Positions 35,301 through 47,600 are shown, counted from the first letter of the stretch. The stretch: DNA of 64,000 nt from Rhynchopus sp. YZ270_cl-10 (GCA_964035575.1 OZ037843.1:620001-684000); one strand, 5' to 3'. Notes: generated by a model from the letters alone, not told the origin. Numbers and translations: made by a program.

Positions 35301-36103
35301 AAGTGTTTTGATCAAAATTTGTCCCGGCGCATTTTTTTATATAAAAACCCAAAAAAGCATAACCTGTTTCAATTCAATAAGTGAGAGTCTGTTTCCTTCT
35401 GGGGGGGGGGGGGGGGGGGTAAGAGGCTAGGGACCCCATCCTCTCAACTCTCGCTGTCGCTCTCTCTACTGTGTCTTCCCGACTGTTTTGCCCTTTAAGG
35501 AGCTCACGCAAGCGTGATGACTCCAGGCTGGGACGAACCCATATAGTCAGGGGTCTTGCTGTGTATAACATTGGCACAAGACCTAGATATGCATCACAAC
35601 CAACCTTCAGGTCAGTGCAATGACTATCATACGGTATAGCTGGCTTGAGGTGAAACCCCAACCAGGCAAGCCCGACATAAGGCCAGCTATTCGTTTCCAT
35701 TTTCCCCTCCACTTCCACCCATACTCCCCTCCGCCCATACGTGATGCAAAAAAAAGGGGAAAAAAAAGTATTTGGTTTTAATCTTTCAACGGAAATAAAC
35801 AGATTTTAGGCAGTTGCCGCTGTTCGTACTGAGGTGTACTGTTTAAACCGCAACAAAGCGTTGCGCGTCTGTACTGTTGGCCAAAATGCCTGACAATGGG
35901 TCTTAGGGGCCACCCTCTAGGCACCTGGGGGACTGGGTTTGTAAGATTCTCGAGAGGTGGGTGGCAGCATGATGCCCACAGCAAACAACCTTACTTCGTC
36001 GAGCTTCAGCTTGCTCCTTGATCCTAAACGCAGCGGGAGGGTGGATCTTGTGGGGGTACTGGTGGACTTAACCTGGAAGGTGGACTGCCAACGTGAACAC
36101 TAG
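35301..36103. other. duplicated 3' flank material before TMEM43-like copy 2
   Basis: 35370-35960 matches 38388-38690 in pieces (TTTCAATTCAAT, a G run, CTTCCACCCAT, AACAAAGCGTTGCGCGTCTG). It therefore belongs to the ancestral TMEM43 gene unit. No gene recognised. Confidence 0.65.
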
Positions 36104-36167
36104 CTGGGGATTGGGTCATGTACCAAAGGTACACTGTCACAAGAGGGTTGTTGTATTGCAAGTCAAG
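36104..36167 (+). promoter_or_regulatory. conserved upstream element, copy D (shortened)
   Basis: Has the hairpin GTACC-AAA-GGTAC and the core as CACAAGAGGGTTGTTGTATT, ending AAGTCAAG 55 bp before the TMEM43-like copy 2 start. The left half is missing or unrecognisable. The acceptor CGCTTTTTCCAG follows. Confidence 0.75.
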
Positions 36168-36222
36168 TTTTTTTTTTTTTGTATTAATTTACTTCACCGC
36201 TTTTTCCAGAAACCTTTATTCA

Positions 36223-38041
36223 ATGGGCAAAGGCAACATGGAGATGCTTGGGTATTCCCGCAACTACGAGACGCACAGCTGGGCCGAACGTATGAGCCAG
36301 GCCATCTGCGGGGTGTGCTTCGGTATTATCCTTTTCATTGGCTCTTTGGTGCTTCTTGGGTGGAACGAGAAACGCGCTGTCTACACCGCACAGACGATTG
36401 ACTATGCGCGCGACAAATACGTGCAGGCAGACTCCTGCTCGCCTTCTGCTGTCAACGACGGCAAGCTGGTCGCGATTCAGGGATGTGGGGCGGCACCTGA
36501 GGATGGCTACAACGTGACTGAAGCTAACTACCTTGAGGGAATGTTTTACAGCGAGACAAGCCCTCTCACAGTGGACCCTCCACAGGTGTTCAGCTGGTCC
36601 CGTCGGGTTGCTGAATACGTTTACGTCGAGACGTCGCACACAACAAAGGAAAACGGCAAAACACGCACCACGTACACCTACAGCGAGGATTGGCGCACGT
36701 CGCCACCGTCGTTCTCAGGAGGCACCTACCCGCAGACAGGAAGCTTCCCGACGGGGTGGACACAGAGAAGCGAGATGACGGCAACGATCTGTATTGGGAA
36801 TGACTCTTCTTCGTGCACGGATGGGAAGCAGGACTCCTTTGTGTTCAAGAACACGAACACCTTTCAGAACTCGCTGATGAAGAAGGTGGGGTACAGCCAG
36901 CCGCTTGCCGTGAGCGCCTCTGCGGACATTCTTCTCAACGCAGTGACGCTTGCGCCAGAGACAGCACGCTACTGTCCACCGAACTACCTGCAGACAAGAC
37001 GCAGAGGTGTCGGTGCGTCGTGCTCAAACATTCAGACCGCCCTTGGGTCAAGCTATGGGGACTTCCAGGTCAGCTGGAACACCCGCGCGAACGTCGCAGG
37101 GTACTCAGTGTCCGTGCTTGCAGAGCAGGTGACCGTTGGTGGTGTGACAACGTTCCAGGCATGGCAGAACCCGGACCACGTATGTTTCCAGTTTTTTCTT
37201 CTTTTTTTCAAGTTATATTTATCACATATGCCGACTTCTATTACAAGCTTCACAACTCAGCAAAGTGCGCCGGCTGACAAACGGTTGTTGTACCGCACCG
37301 TTCACACTACGGTACAGGGTAACCCATTAGGTGTCTGCCATATGCTCCCACCTACTTTCCCTCACCCACCTTCTCCCTGCACAGAGCGACTGTTCGTACT
37401 GCACTATCGGAGAGCTTGAGAGTGGCTCCGTCTCTGGCGACCAGATCCTTGACGACCTTGAGAGCGAGAACAAAGCACTGACCTGGGTCCTCCGCTTCGT
37501 CGGCTGGCTTGTCTGCTGGTTCGGCCTGCAGCTCTGCGTCGGCCCTATTGCGATCGCCCCTGAGATCATCCCTTTCGTGGGCGACATTATCGGCGGAATT
37601 GTTGGCGCAATCCTTTGCGCCGTGACCTGCGTCGTTGCGACCTCGGTTTCCATGCTGGTCATTGCCATTGCTTGGCTTGCGTACCGCCCTGCAGTGGGCA
37701 TCCCTCTGCTCATTGTTTTCTTTGCAGGGTCCACTGGCGCCTTCTTCCTCATCAAAAAACACAGGAAAACGAAGCAGAAGAACAACGCACACCAACCTCT
37801 CTCTGACGGTGCCGCACCCCCATCATACAACCAGGGGGGCTACCCACAGCAGCAGCAGGCACCTGCTGGATACCCACCAGCTGGATACCCACAGCAGCAG
37901 CAGCAGCAGGCATACCCGGCACCAGTTCAGCAGCCAGGATACCCACAACAGCAGGTCCCCGTTGGTTACCCACCTCAGCAACAGGCGGCAGGCTACCCTC
38001 CGGCAGGGTACCCAGCACCTGGTCAGCCTACCCCGATGTGA
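36223..38041 (+). CDS. TMEM43-like (DUF1625) membrane protein, copy 2
   Basis: Two exons, 36223-37179 and 37385-38041, phase 0, 537 residues. Exon 1 has the same length as copy 1 (319 codons), with roughly 20 amino-acid differences by eye. The membrane part of exon 2 differs by about one residue. The tail is longer because the APAGYPPAGYPQQQ-type repeats expanded. Topology and likely location are as for copy 1. The introns share their first bases and last 40 or so bases, but the middles differ, with copy 1's intron 129 bp longer. The pair is a tandem duplication, with exon 2 possibly homogenised by gene conversion. Confidence 0.9.
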
Positions 38042-38926
38042 GAACGTTGAATGTAAGGAGGAGGAGGAGGTAAAGGAATAGCCATTTAGTTTTTTTTTAA
38101 TGTCAATTTTTTTTTTTTTTATATTTTTGGAAAAAAGGACATAGGAATTTAGAAATGATTCTTCAGTGAAAAAATAATATCAACGAAAAGGTTTTTTTCT
38201 CGTTGTTTCTTTTATTTGCTTTAATACAACATCCTGAAGTCAATTTCTATTTTTTCTTGAATGTCTGCACACGAGGCGTGTTCATCTTTCAAGTTTTCTT
38301 CTTCTTCTTCTTCTTCTTCTTTTTTTTTTTTTTTTTCTTTTTTTTTTTTTTTCTTTTTCTTTTGTGCTCATTTCAGCAGCCCTGTTTCAATTCAATCAAT
38401 GAGACTTTGTTTCGTTCGGGGGGGGGTAAGGAGCTAGGGGACCCCCTCCTCTCTCTCGCTCTCCCTACTCGTTTCCATTTCCCCCCCACTTCCACCCATG
38501 CTCCCCTCCGCCCATACGTGATGCAACAAAAGGGGGAAAAAAAAACTATTTGACTCTAATCTTTCAACGGGTAATGAACAGATTTTTAGGCAGTTGCTGA
38601 TGTTCGTACTGAGGTGTACTGTTTAACCTGCAACAAAGCGTTGCGCGTCTGTGCTGTTGGCCAAAATGCTTGACATTGGGTTTTAGGGTTAGTGTATATT
38701 TGTGTGCACGGTACTTACGAATCCGGTCGCCATTTCATGCCAGATTTATTGTGTACGGATTGTAGAACAACATTCACATTTCCCCACAATTTTTGTCAAA
38801 TAGAATTAAAAAAAAAAAAAACGATCCTGGTCTGGACGTTACAATTGCATCCGGGGGCATTCCCGTATAGGGTGGGTTCATCTACGGTTCGTTTTTTTTT
38901 TTTCTCTTTTTTTTCCCCTTCCTTTT
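38042..38926. other. 3' flank of TMEM43-like copy 2 (empty-site reference)
   Basis: Compact version of the flank that is split by the 2.95-kb element after copy 1. It contains GATTCTTCAG at about 38155, TTGAATGTCTGCA, a CTT/T tract and AACAAAGCGTTGCGCGTCTG. No gene. Confidence 0.7.
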
Positions 38927-39047
38927 CTGAGATGTAAACCACGAAATGGATTGTAGGACTGCATGGTTGGGGGTCCACCCCACGGTACATTGGTCATGTA
39001 CCAAAGGTACACTATGTTCACAAGAGGGCTGTTGTGTTTCACGTCAA
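38927..39047 (+). repeat. conserved upstream element, copy E (orphan)
   Basis: Full-length copy beginning CTGAGATGTAAACCACG, with GGTTGGGGGTCCACCCC, the GTACC/GGTAC hairpin and CACAAGAGGGC. No recognisable gene follows. It may be the leftover head of a lost third TMEM43 copy or a dispersed copy. Confidence 0.85.
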
Positions 39048-39789
39048 ATGTTCTATTTTGCTTGTTCTCAATAGCGTCCTGTTGAGATGGTTCCTCAGCT
39101 CACCCCACATTCCCTCCCCCCACAGACCCATGGAATGTAGTGTTGTTGTGTTGCATTGTGTTTTTTTTCTGTTTTCCCCCTCTCTTTTTGCTCGAAAAAA
39201 AACTATAAGGAAAAAGTGGAGCTCATCCTCGGGGTGTCTACGCGAATACAACCAAAAAAAAAAATAAGAATAAAATAAAAATAAAAAATGTGTGCGAGCA
39301 ATGTGATGCGTCTTTTCTTGACCCATTATTTTTTTTTTCCTTTTTCGCACACAAGTTTCCTAGTCCTGTGAAAGAAAAGCCGTGGCTGCCTATCTAGTGA
39401 TAGTAGTCTATAATCAAACAAAACTTTTCACACACAGGTTTCAATACAGTACTAAAAAAAAAAACGTGCAACGAGTCGGTCCTCCGACTAGTGCAGACTT
39501 CGCCCCCGTCTTTGGTTGACTTTTTGTGGTATTCAAGTGATCAAAATGCCGAGAGGCTTAAGTTCACATCACAAAAATACCCCCTCCCCCATTTTTTTTT
39601 TTTTGTTTGTTGGTTTGGTTTCTTTCTTTTCATCTGGGTCCCTGCGTCCACAGCGACGTTGCACATACCAAAAAAGTTCAAGAACAGGCCTCAGCCTAAC
39701 TCCCGGGCCTCAGCCAAAACCATCGTTCTATTTAAAAATAAAAAAAAAGAGAGAGAGAAAAGTGATTTTTACTAGTGCTTCCCGAGCTT
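39048..39789. other. repeat-filled spacer
   Basis: Holds an R4 copy (39215-39255, GCTCATCCTCGGGGTGTCTA), an R2 tail (39362-39425) and T runs. No gene recognised. Confidence 0.55.
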
Positions 39790-40240
39790 TCTCCGCTGAC
39801 AAGCTAGTCACAGGAAGAAGAAGATCAAAACTCGGTCGAGCCCGGGCGCGCTTCGCGCGCCCGGGTCCCCACCCCAGCTCAAGTTGGGGGCCTCCGGCGG
39901 AATGCGAGAACTCCTCGGTTATCCAACGGCGGAGTTCGGCACTTCATTGATATTTGCGCCAGGCACACATGGTGCACGAATTATCAGTAACCTCAGTACA
40001 TTTACAAAAGAAATGGCGGTCACGGCACCCAAAGGTTCCTGGCGAAGCTACGGTACGCAACATTTCAAAAAAATGCGCTTAAATTTGCACATGTTTACAG
40101 CCAAACTATGTCATGGGAAGGGTGAGTTTCAAGCTTGCGCCGCAGGCGCACGGTACGCTACTTTTTTCCTTTCGCCATGCTGCATTCTTCCTTTTCCTTC
40201 GACGTTTGACCAATTGAATCCGGCTCGATGGTATCTCAAA
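39790..40240 (-). repeat. dispersed repeat R1, near full length, reverse
   Basis: Complete reverse copy. It has a GCGCGCTTCGCGCGC palindrome at its left end, GGGGGCCTCCGGCGGAATG, GGCGGTCACGGCACC, then TTGCGCCGCAGGCGCACGGT and the head with CGACGTTTGACC. Confidence 0.85.
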
Positions 40241-42085
40241 AAATTCCCCATAACCCCCTACGGGTTGATGATATCCCAAAAAAACCCCCTAAAACCCCGG
40301 TACCCATCGTTCTATCGACCCGGGTACCCGGGTCGATAGAACGATGGAACGATGGGAAAAAAAAAAAAAAAAATGGCCAAAAACCAGGGAAGTTCCTAAG
40401 TGGGACCGAGAACATGAAATTCTGGATTTTAGTTTTTTTTTCCTTTTTTTTTTTCCTTTTTTTCCTTGGGGGGCTTTCTTGTGGTTTCTGGTGGGTTTCA
40501 CTGTAGGTGACACACCACCAGTGTGGTGAAATGGTCGAAACTCTCAAAAGCAAGAGTTTTCAGGGGGCAAGAAAAAAAAATTGACAACAAAATCCTTCAC
40601 TGTCCAGGGCTGTACCCCCAATTTTTTTTTTGCCTGCGGCGCCATTTTTCATTTTTTGCTCTGCAAAAAAGGGTTCGTTGGAAGCTAGATTTTTACACTG
40701 TACTCAAAATTTTTTGCCTGCGGCGCCATTTATATTATTTTTTGCTCCGCAAAAAGAGAAGTGCAACGCCTCACCGTTCATCGGCGGAAGCACTGGTTCC
40801 ACGGGTTATCGAACCCCAGAGAGCACTTCATTGGCATGCACGCGGTTACCGCGAGGGAGCGTGTATGCAGGTACAAAATCACTGCCCCATCCAAATAATA
40901 TTCCCAACGTCTTTGGGGGTCCCCTTGCATTTTGCAGCCAAAAATGCAACTAGACCAAAGCTGCAAAAAGTTCCGCGCGAGTGTAGCGCGCCCGGGTTTG
41001 GGACCCCTTTTTGAATTTCGAGGGGCGGTTAAAGTGGGCCCAGAATCACAGTTCTGACACTCATTTAGCATTGTGAGCAACTCACTAGTGGTCGTAACCA
41101 AAATTTGTATCAATCAAGAACTTGTCCATTTTCTCGAAATGACCCCACTACAGTGAGGGTAGAGCTCGGAAAGCCCGAAAAAGGGCAAAAAACCCCACCC
41201 AAAAAAAGGAAAAAAACGGGAACATAAATCCAGAATTTTGCTGTTTTTTCCGAGAACAAGGAACAACCCTGGCAAAAACATAGAACGATGGAACGATGGT
41301 TAGGCTGGGGCCTGGTTCAAGAATTTCAAAAAAAAAAAAAAAAAAAAAAAATTCCTCTGTACCCCTATTTTGGATACGGAGTGCCCTTTTTTTTGTTCTA
41401 AATAAAAAGAAATTCATTTTCTTTTACTTTATTACTCTAAAACCCTCCCCATCCCTATTTTTTTTTCTCCCTTGTCTCCTGTCGCGACTTGGCGTAGAAA
41501 TAAACCCCACCCTTGTTATAAGGCTTGCCACCAATAAGGTTTAGATATCGAAAATGGTTTACGAATGTCATCTATCATTTTCCGAAAAATCTTATGCAAG
41601 CTTCATACAGGGGGAAGGAGTTTTTTTTAGACTGGAAAAAAAAAGAAGTGGAAGAAGGCGGTGCCGTCAGCAACCCAGTTCCTCCTCAGGGTTCTCCCGT
41701 GGTTCACCCACGGGGTTCCCGTGGACCGTTGACTGTATCAGAAAGGATGTTTCACCTGCCTTTACACTTTGGTGTGATTCAGGGGGTACGGATAACCCAC
41801 GGAAGAACCACTGAGGAACCACAGAGAACTGCTAGAGGGTATACTTGGGCATACCTCAAAGGTTGTACACGTGCCTTTGTACTTGTTTGTGATGATGTTT
41901 CAACCCGAAGAAGGCTTGTTAACATCGTTCTATGTGGTGTTCAGTGGCCCCCAGGTTTTTGTTTCTTTCATTGCACCATGTGCACTTCGCCCACCCTTTT
42001 TTTTTACAAACCCAAAGGAATTCATTCATATAACAACGCGCAGAGCCCCCCTATTACTCCCCCTATTTTTTTTATATACCGTTCC
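40241..42085. other. repeat-filled spacer, no gene seen
   Basis: Holds a perfect palindrome around CGGGTACCCGGGTCGATAG with GTTCTATCGACC (about 40310-40342). It also has two CCTGCGGCGCCATTT...TTTGCTCCGCAAAAA blocks (about 40630-40760) that recur at 62350-62490 and 56608. A GACCCCACTAC motif is near 41141, A runs near 41330, and CAGCAACCCAGTTCC near 41670 (reverse match at 62300). Confidence 0.5.
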
Positions 42086-42178
42086 GATGTATACCCTCAA
42101 AATGGATTGTCGGACTGCATGGTTGAGGGTCCACCCAGGTGCACCCGGTCAACCAAAGGTACACTGTTCATCTGGTGC
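42086..42178 (+). promoter_or_regulatory. conserved upstream element, copy F
   Basis: Has GATGTATACC, TGGATTGTCGGACTGCATGG, GAGGGTCCACCC and ACCAAAGGTACACTGTTCA. It then diverges before the GAGGGC core. Ends about 95 bp before the LRR gene; an acceptor-like GCAACGTTTCAG intervenes. Confidence 0.7.
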
Positions 42179-42273
42179 TAATCCGGGGGGCGGGGTTTTC
42201 ACAACTTTTCGCAACGTTTCAGAATTATTGTTCTCCACACCCCACCACACACTCAGAACACAAAACCACAACA

Positions 42274-43467
42274 ATGGACGTGCATTTCGAAGATTTCAGA
42301 GCGGATCAGCACACAGTCGAGGTGGGTGCAGATGACACAGTGGAGGGCTTGCGGCGGAAGGTGGCGTCTGCAATGGGGCTGCCTGAAGACAGCTTTTGCA
42401 TGAGTTTCGGAAGCGAAGCGATGGGAGAAGGATACGACATGACGCAGCTGAGTGCTGATGACACAATCGTTCTGACGAAGTCGAAGAAGTACGAAGCTGT
42501 TGCAGCGCTTCATGATTTGGGTGAGACTGACCTGACGGCCGAGAGGTTGGAGGAGGTGGAGGATCCTGAGGTGGCGTGTTTGCTTCTGCAGGCGGGGGTT
42601 GCGACTGTCATTCCTGATGGGTTCTTGGCGGAGACATCGTTAACGCGCCTTGATCTGAGTGCTGTGTCCTTTGTGACACAAATTGAAGATAACTTCCTTC
42701 GGGACTGCGCCTTGTTAACAAGCATTGACCTCTCTGGGTTGAGCAATGTGACGCAGGTTGGCAAGTACTTCCTCGTCGACTGCGAAGCTTTACCCGCCCT
42801 GGATCTGACACCACTCAACAATGTGACGGTGCTTGAAGAGGGCTTTCTTGCCGGCTGCAAATCTTTAACCACCCTTCACCTCTCACCTCTCAACAACGTG
42901 ATCCAAATTAGTGCCAAATTTCTTTTTGGTTGCAAAGCTTTAACCACCCTTGATCTCTCACCTTTCAATAGGATAACGCAGCTTCATCGAAGCTTTCTTT
43001 CCGGCTGCGAAGCTTTAACGACCCTTGATCTCTTACCACTCAAAAACGTTACGAAGATTGAGAGTTTCTTTCTTTATAGGTGCAAAGGTTTAGCTGCCCT
43101 CGATCTTTCACCGCTCAACAATGTAACGAAGATTGAGAAGCGCTTTCTTTCTGGGTGCGAAGCTTTAGCTAGCCTGGATCTGACACCACTCAGCAAGGTG
43201 AAGGCGATTGACGGCAGCTTTCTCTCTGGATGCAAAGGTTTAACGACCTTGGATCTGACACCACTCAGCAAGGTTAGGAGGGTTGTGTCGCAGTTTGCTG
43301 CGGACTGCACGTCGTTGACGAGAATTTACCTTCCAGACTCCTGTCTTGTGTCCGACCTAGTAACGAATAACAAGAAGCTAAGACATCTTGTGGTTGAAGC
43401 ACGTCCGAAACGCAGCAGAGACGAATCCCCCGAGCAAGCCCGCAAACGACAGAGACACGCAGAATGA
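42274..43467 (+). CDS. ubiquitin-like domain + leucine-rich-repeat protein
   Basis: Intronless, 397 residues. Residues 1-72 form a ubiquitin-like fold: VEVGADDTVEGLRRKVA matches the beta-strand and helix of ubiquitin-like domains, and LSADDTIVLTKSKK ends it. A linker (about 75-115) with EDPEVACLLLQAGVA follows. Then about ten LRRs of some 23-24 residues, pattern FLxGCxxLTxLDLSPLNNVTxI (about 118-365). This is the BspA-like type common in protist surface and cytosolic proteins. The C-terminus is basic (RPKRSRDESPEQARKRQR) and could be a nuclear signal. No signal peptide or membrane span is seen. LRRs suggest protein binding; the ubiquitin-like domain suggests a link to proteasome or ubiquitin machinery, but the function is unknown. 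Upstream element copy F precedes it. Confidence 0.88.
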   Translation: MDVHFEDFRADQHTVEVGADDTVEGLRRKVASAMGLPEDSFCMSFGSEAMGEGYDMTQLSADDTIVLTKSKKYEAVAALHDLGETDLTAERLEEVEDPEVACLLLQAGVATVIPDGFLAETSLTRLDLSAVSFVTQIEDNFLRDCALLTSIDLSGLSNVTQVGKYFLVDCEALPALDLTPLNNVTVLEEGFLAGCKSLTTLHLSPLNNVIQISAKFLFGCKALTTLDLSPFNRITQLHRSFLSGCEALTTLDLLPLKNVTKIESFFLYRCKGLAALDLSPLNNVTKIEKRFLSGCEALASLDLTPLSKVKAIDGSFLSGCKGLTTLDLTPLSKVRRVVSQFAADCTSLTRIYLPDSCLVSDLVTNNKKLRHLVVEARPKRSRDESPEQARKRQRHAE

Positions 43468-43554
43468 CGTGGTTTGGTGGGAGGGGATAAAGGGAAGGGG
43501 AAGAAGGGAGGGGTGCAATTAAGAGCGCCCTCTTCGGAAAAGCCGAGAGACCAC

Positions 43555-43800
43555 CTCAAATGTTGCGTACCGTGGCTTCGTCAGGAGCCTTTGGGTGCCA
43601 TGACCGTCGTTTTTGTAAATGTATTGAGGTTACTGATAATTCGTGGGTTACATGTGCCTGGTGCAAATATCAATAAAGTGCCGAACTCCGCAGTTGGACA
43701 ACCGAGGAGTTCTCACATTCCGCCGGAGGCCCCCAACTTGAGCTGGGTTGGGCTCGACCAAGATTGACCGGGTTTCAATACCCCTAAAACCTATATAAGC
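43555..43800 (+). repeat. dispersed repeat R1, 5'-truncated
   Basis: Starts at AAATGTTGCGTACCGTGG and runs through TGCCATGACCG and CCGCCGGAGGCCCCC, only about 90 bp after the LRR stop codon. It could contribute to that gene's 3' UTR. Confidence 0.8.
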
Positions 43801-44473
43801 CCCAGCAAAACAAAAACAAAAAAATGAGGAAAAAAAGTACAAACTCCCCCAACAGCGTGCCTACTATAGTCAGTTAATATTGTTGTTGTTTTTTTTTTTT
43901 TTGTGTGACTGAGTGTGGGGATGTGTTCAAGAATTAAACTCTTCCCCCCAAACCCCTTTTTTGTCTTTGTTTTCTTTATCCAAACGGCAAATGGATGCGT
44001 AATAATTTTTGTTTCTGCGTACGGTTGTGTCCACCCCCCCCTGCACAATTTTGAATCCCATCCCTCTCTGACGTCAGCTCCTCCTCCGTCCACATCCAAG
44101 CCCTGTTCCGCGATCTCAGCAACTCTCTCACCTTGACTTGCTTCTGCTGGTCAGAGATGTCTTCCACCGACAGAGAAGACGAGCGATCCGCCCCCTCCAT
44201 CGCTGTGTCGAGGTCCTCGAGGTCCTCCTCCTGCTCCTGCTTATCATCGTCCATCTCTTACACCTTCACTCGCACCTCGGCGTCTGCCACCTCGGCTTGT
44301 CGCACCACCTCCTCCTCCAGCTGATCACGAGAAAGGGTTCCCCAGCTGACAATGCCTTCCCGTGCTATCTTCAAAACCGCCTCGAACCTACATCACACAG
44401 GCCTCATGACCCTGCGTCTGCAATGATCCGTTCATTCATCTGACCGCTGAGAGGAAGCAGGAGTAGCACAATA
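43801..44473. other. spacer with coding-like relic on the minus strand
   Basis: Minus-strand frame 43976-44254 begins MDDDKQEQEEDLEDLDTAME and includes VRELLRSRNRAWMWTEEEL. It has acidic, coding-like composition but no known match, and a related coding-like stretch lies just upstream of it. Possibly a decayed gene or mobile-element fragment. A CAAGAATTAAACTCTT word at about 43927 recurs at 57537. Confidence 0.4.
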
Positions 44474-44606
44474 TCAGATGCAAACCGACGAAATTGGATG
44501 TAGCACTGCATTGGTTGGGGAAGGTCCCACCCCACGGTACACCCGGTCATTTGTACCAAAAGGTGCACTGTTCATGAGAGGGCTTTTTTTGCATTTCAAG
44601 TCAACT
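44474..44606 (+). promoter_or_regulatory. conserved upstream element, copy G
   Basis: Longest copy. Starts ATCAGATGCAAACCGACG; includes GGTCATTTGTACC-AAAA-GGTGC and CATGAGAGGGC; ends CATTTCAAGTCAAC 80 bp before the calcium-ATPase start. The acceptor ATTTAAACAG follows. Confidence 0.78.
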
Positions 44607-44686
44607 TTTTTCAACCATACACCAAACCATATTTAAACAGGGGGGAACTCCGTTCCAAAAAAAAAATACAAAAAAAAAATTCTAAA

Positions 44687-47600
44687 ATGGGCCCAACACT
44701 TTGTAGCAGGCTTGCGAGCTACACTGGGGTCACCCCTTCTGAGCTGCGGGCGATGATTGAGAACCGCGATTTGGTACAGCTGGGGCAGTTGGGAGGGGTT
44801 GAGGGGCTGGCACATGAGCTAGACACTGACCTGGAGAAGGGGCTTGACGCGAAGGGCGAGTCTGACCCTGCACGCCTGGCACGCTACGGAACGAACACAA
44901 TCCCGCCAGCTGAGACACAAACCTTCGTGGAATTCTTGAAAGAGGCGCTAAGCGACCGTACGATGCTGATCCTTATTGGTGCCGCAGTGCTCTCTCTTAT
45001 CCTTGGATTGACCACCCCCGATCCACGAACCGGGCGGGTAGAGTATTCGACAGGGTGGATTGAGGGTGCCGCAATTCTTGCTAGCGTAGCCATTGTTGTA
45101 GTGGTCACTGCGGTCAATGATTTCAAAAAGCAAGAAAAATTTGCGGAGCTCGAAACCTCCTCCGAAAGCAAGCACGTCACCGTCATCCGCGGCGGGGAAC
45201 GCCGTACGGTGACCACCACGGAGCTGGTTGCTGGCGACATCACCTTTGTCAGTCACGGCATGCAATTCACCGTTGATATGGTAGTAATCAGCGGACACAA
45301 TATGATCTGTGACGAAAGCGATGTAACCGGCGAATGCGAAGAAATCCACAAAGACGTTGCAACAGACCCCTTCTTAGTTTCAGGCACATCTCTGTTGGAA
45401 GGCAACGGATATGCATTAGTGGTAGGGGTGGGGACTCTGTCTGTCAGTGGATCCATCGCTTTGGTTACCCGAGCAAAGAAAAAGCAGACACCTCTCGAGG
45501 TCAAGCTCGAAGTTCTTGCAGACCGAATCGGACAGTTCGGCCTGGCCGCCGCCTCCGCCACCTTCCTCGTCCTCGCAGTGAAGGAAACCCACAAAATCTA
45601 CAGCGTGCCTGGAGAATCCTTCTCCTTCATGAAGTACTGGGAAATGCTGACCACCGCCGTCGCTATAGTGGTGGTCGCAGTACCGGAAGGGCTTCCCCTG
45701 AGTGTAACCATTTCCCTTGCATACTCTATGCAGCAGATGCTTGAAGATAGAAATTTAGTACGGCATTTAGCGGCATGCGAGACAATGGGAGGGGCGACCT
45801 GCATTTGCAGTGATAAAACCGGGACGTTGACGACAAATGACATGCGTGTCTCTCATCTGTGGTTGGGGGGTAGGTCTTGTAGCATTGCAAAGCCGCAGTC
45901 AAATTCGTGGTTGACAGTGTCCACTGGGGATGAAGTATCGCATCTCGCAGTGTCCGATCAAGACCGGGTCTCGCTTGATACCAGTTCAGAGTTGATCCGT
46001 CTTGTAGCAGATACCATCTGCTTCAGCTCCATCGATGAGAACAATCGCACATCTCTTGCATTGATCTACATCCTTCGTCGTCTCGGGTATGCCAGTAGTG
46101 TCCACCTGGACTCCATTCCGCACAAACGAACCCCATTCACATCTGTCCACAAACAATCCAAAACCTGCGTCAAAAATGAATCCGGATGCACCTTATACGT
46201 CAAAGGTGCCAGCGAAATTGTGTTGTCACATTGCACCCATTGGGTAGATGGGAGTGGGAAGAGGTGCGTGCTTAATGCCGTACAGCTTTCGGACATCGAG
46301 CAGGCCCTTCAATGCTTCGCAGAAGATGGGTTGCGTACGCTGTGCATTGCAATGGCGGAATCTACTCTCGCATACGACTCTGACGTTATGAAGGACGACA
46401 CGGACCTCACATTTCTTGCCCTCGCAGTTATCGAAGAGCCGGTCCGGCCTGAAGTTGCAGACGCCATCGCGCAGTGCCGCCAAGCAGGCATCCGGGTCAA
46501 AATGGTGACCGGAGACAACAAAGTCTCTGCAACCGCTGTAGCACGGCGCTGCGGCATCATCGATGAGTTCAGCTCAAGAACCATGGAGGGCCGTGAGTTC
46601 CGGGGCCTCTCACCCTCTGCTTTACAGGAGGTACTTCCATCACTCTGTGTTCTCGCCCGCGCTACTCCCCTCGACAAACAAATCCTGGTCGAAGCTCTCA
46701 AGCAAGACAGCAACCAAGTCGTCGCAGTCACCGGAGATGGAACCAACGACGGACCAGCACTAAAATGCGCGGACGTAGGATTCGCGATGAACTCAGGAAC
46801 TGATATTGCTAAGGGAGCAAGCGACATTATTTTGACAGATGACAACTTTGTAGGGGTAGTGAAGGCGGTGATGTGGGGGCGCAATGTGAACGACAACATC
46901 CGAAAATTCATTCAATTCCAGCTCACCGTCAACGGGGCGGCCTGCGTCATCGCAGTCCTCGGCGCATTTCTCAGCGACTCAAACCTTAGCCCCCTCAAAC
47001 CCGTTCAGCTTCTCTGGCTCAATCTCATCATGGACAGTCTAGCAGCCCTAGGGCTTGCGACAGAGCTGCCTTCCGAAGCACTTCTGAAACGCCCTCCGGA
47101 GCCTAAAGGGGCGCCGATCATCAGCCAAGATATGTGGGGGTTTATTTTGGGTCAAGGGCAGTACCAGCTTTATGTGTGCCTGTATATGCTGACGTATGGG
47201 CATGAGTGGCTGGGCATGGAGTACTTCGGGGAGGAGCATCTGACGACAGTGTTCAACACCTTCGTGCTCCTGCAGGTGTTTAACTTCCTCAATGCGCGTG
47301 TGTTGACGAACAGTCTGAACGTCTTTTCGGAGATCGGTCGGAGCAAGAATTTGCTGATGATTGCCTGTATCATCGCGTTGCTTCAGGTATGGCTCCTTTA
47401 GCTTGGGTCTCCTCTTTTGTTCATGAAACCTATCTGTTTTCATAGCCTTCTTCTCTCCACCCCCTTCTGGAATCTTAGCAACGTTTCTTACATAAACCAA
47501 ACACCCCCAAAATGGGACAGTGGACAGTGGAGATTGCACAAACTGTGGCAACACTACCGAGGCAACTACACTACCCCAACAATTTATCAAATAAAATAGA

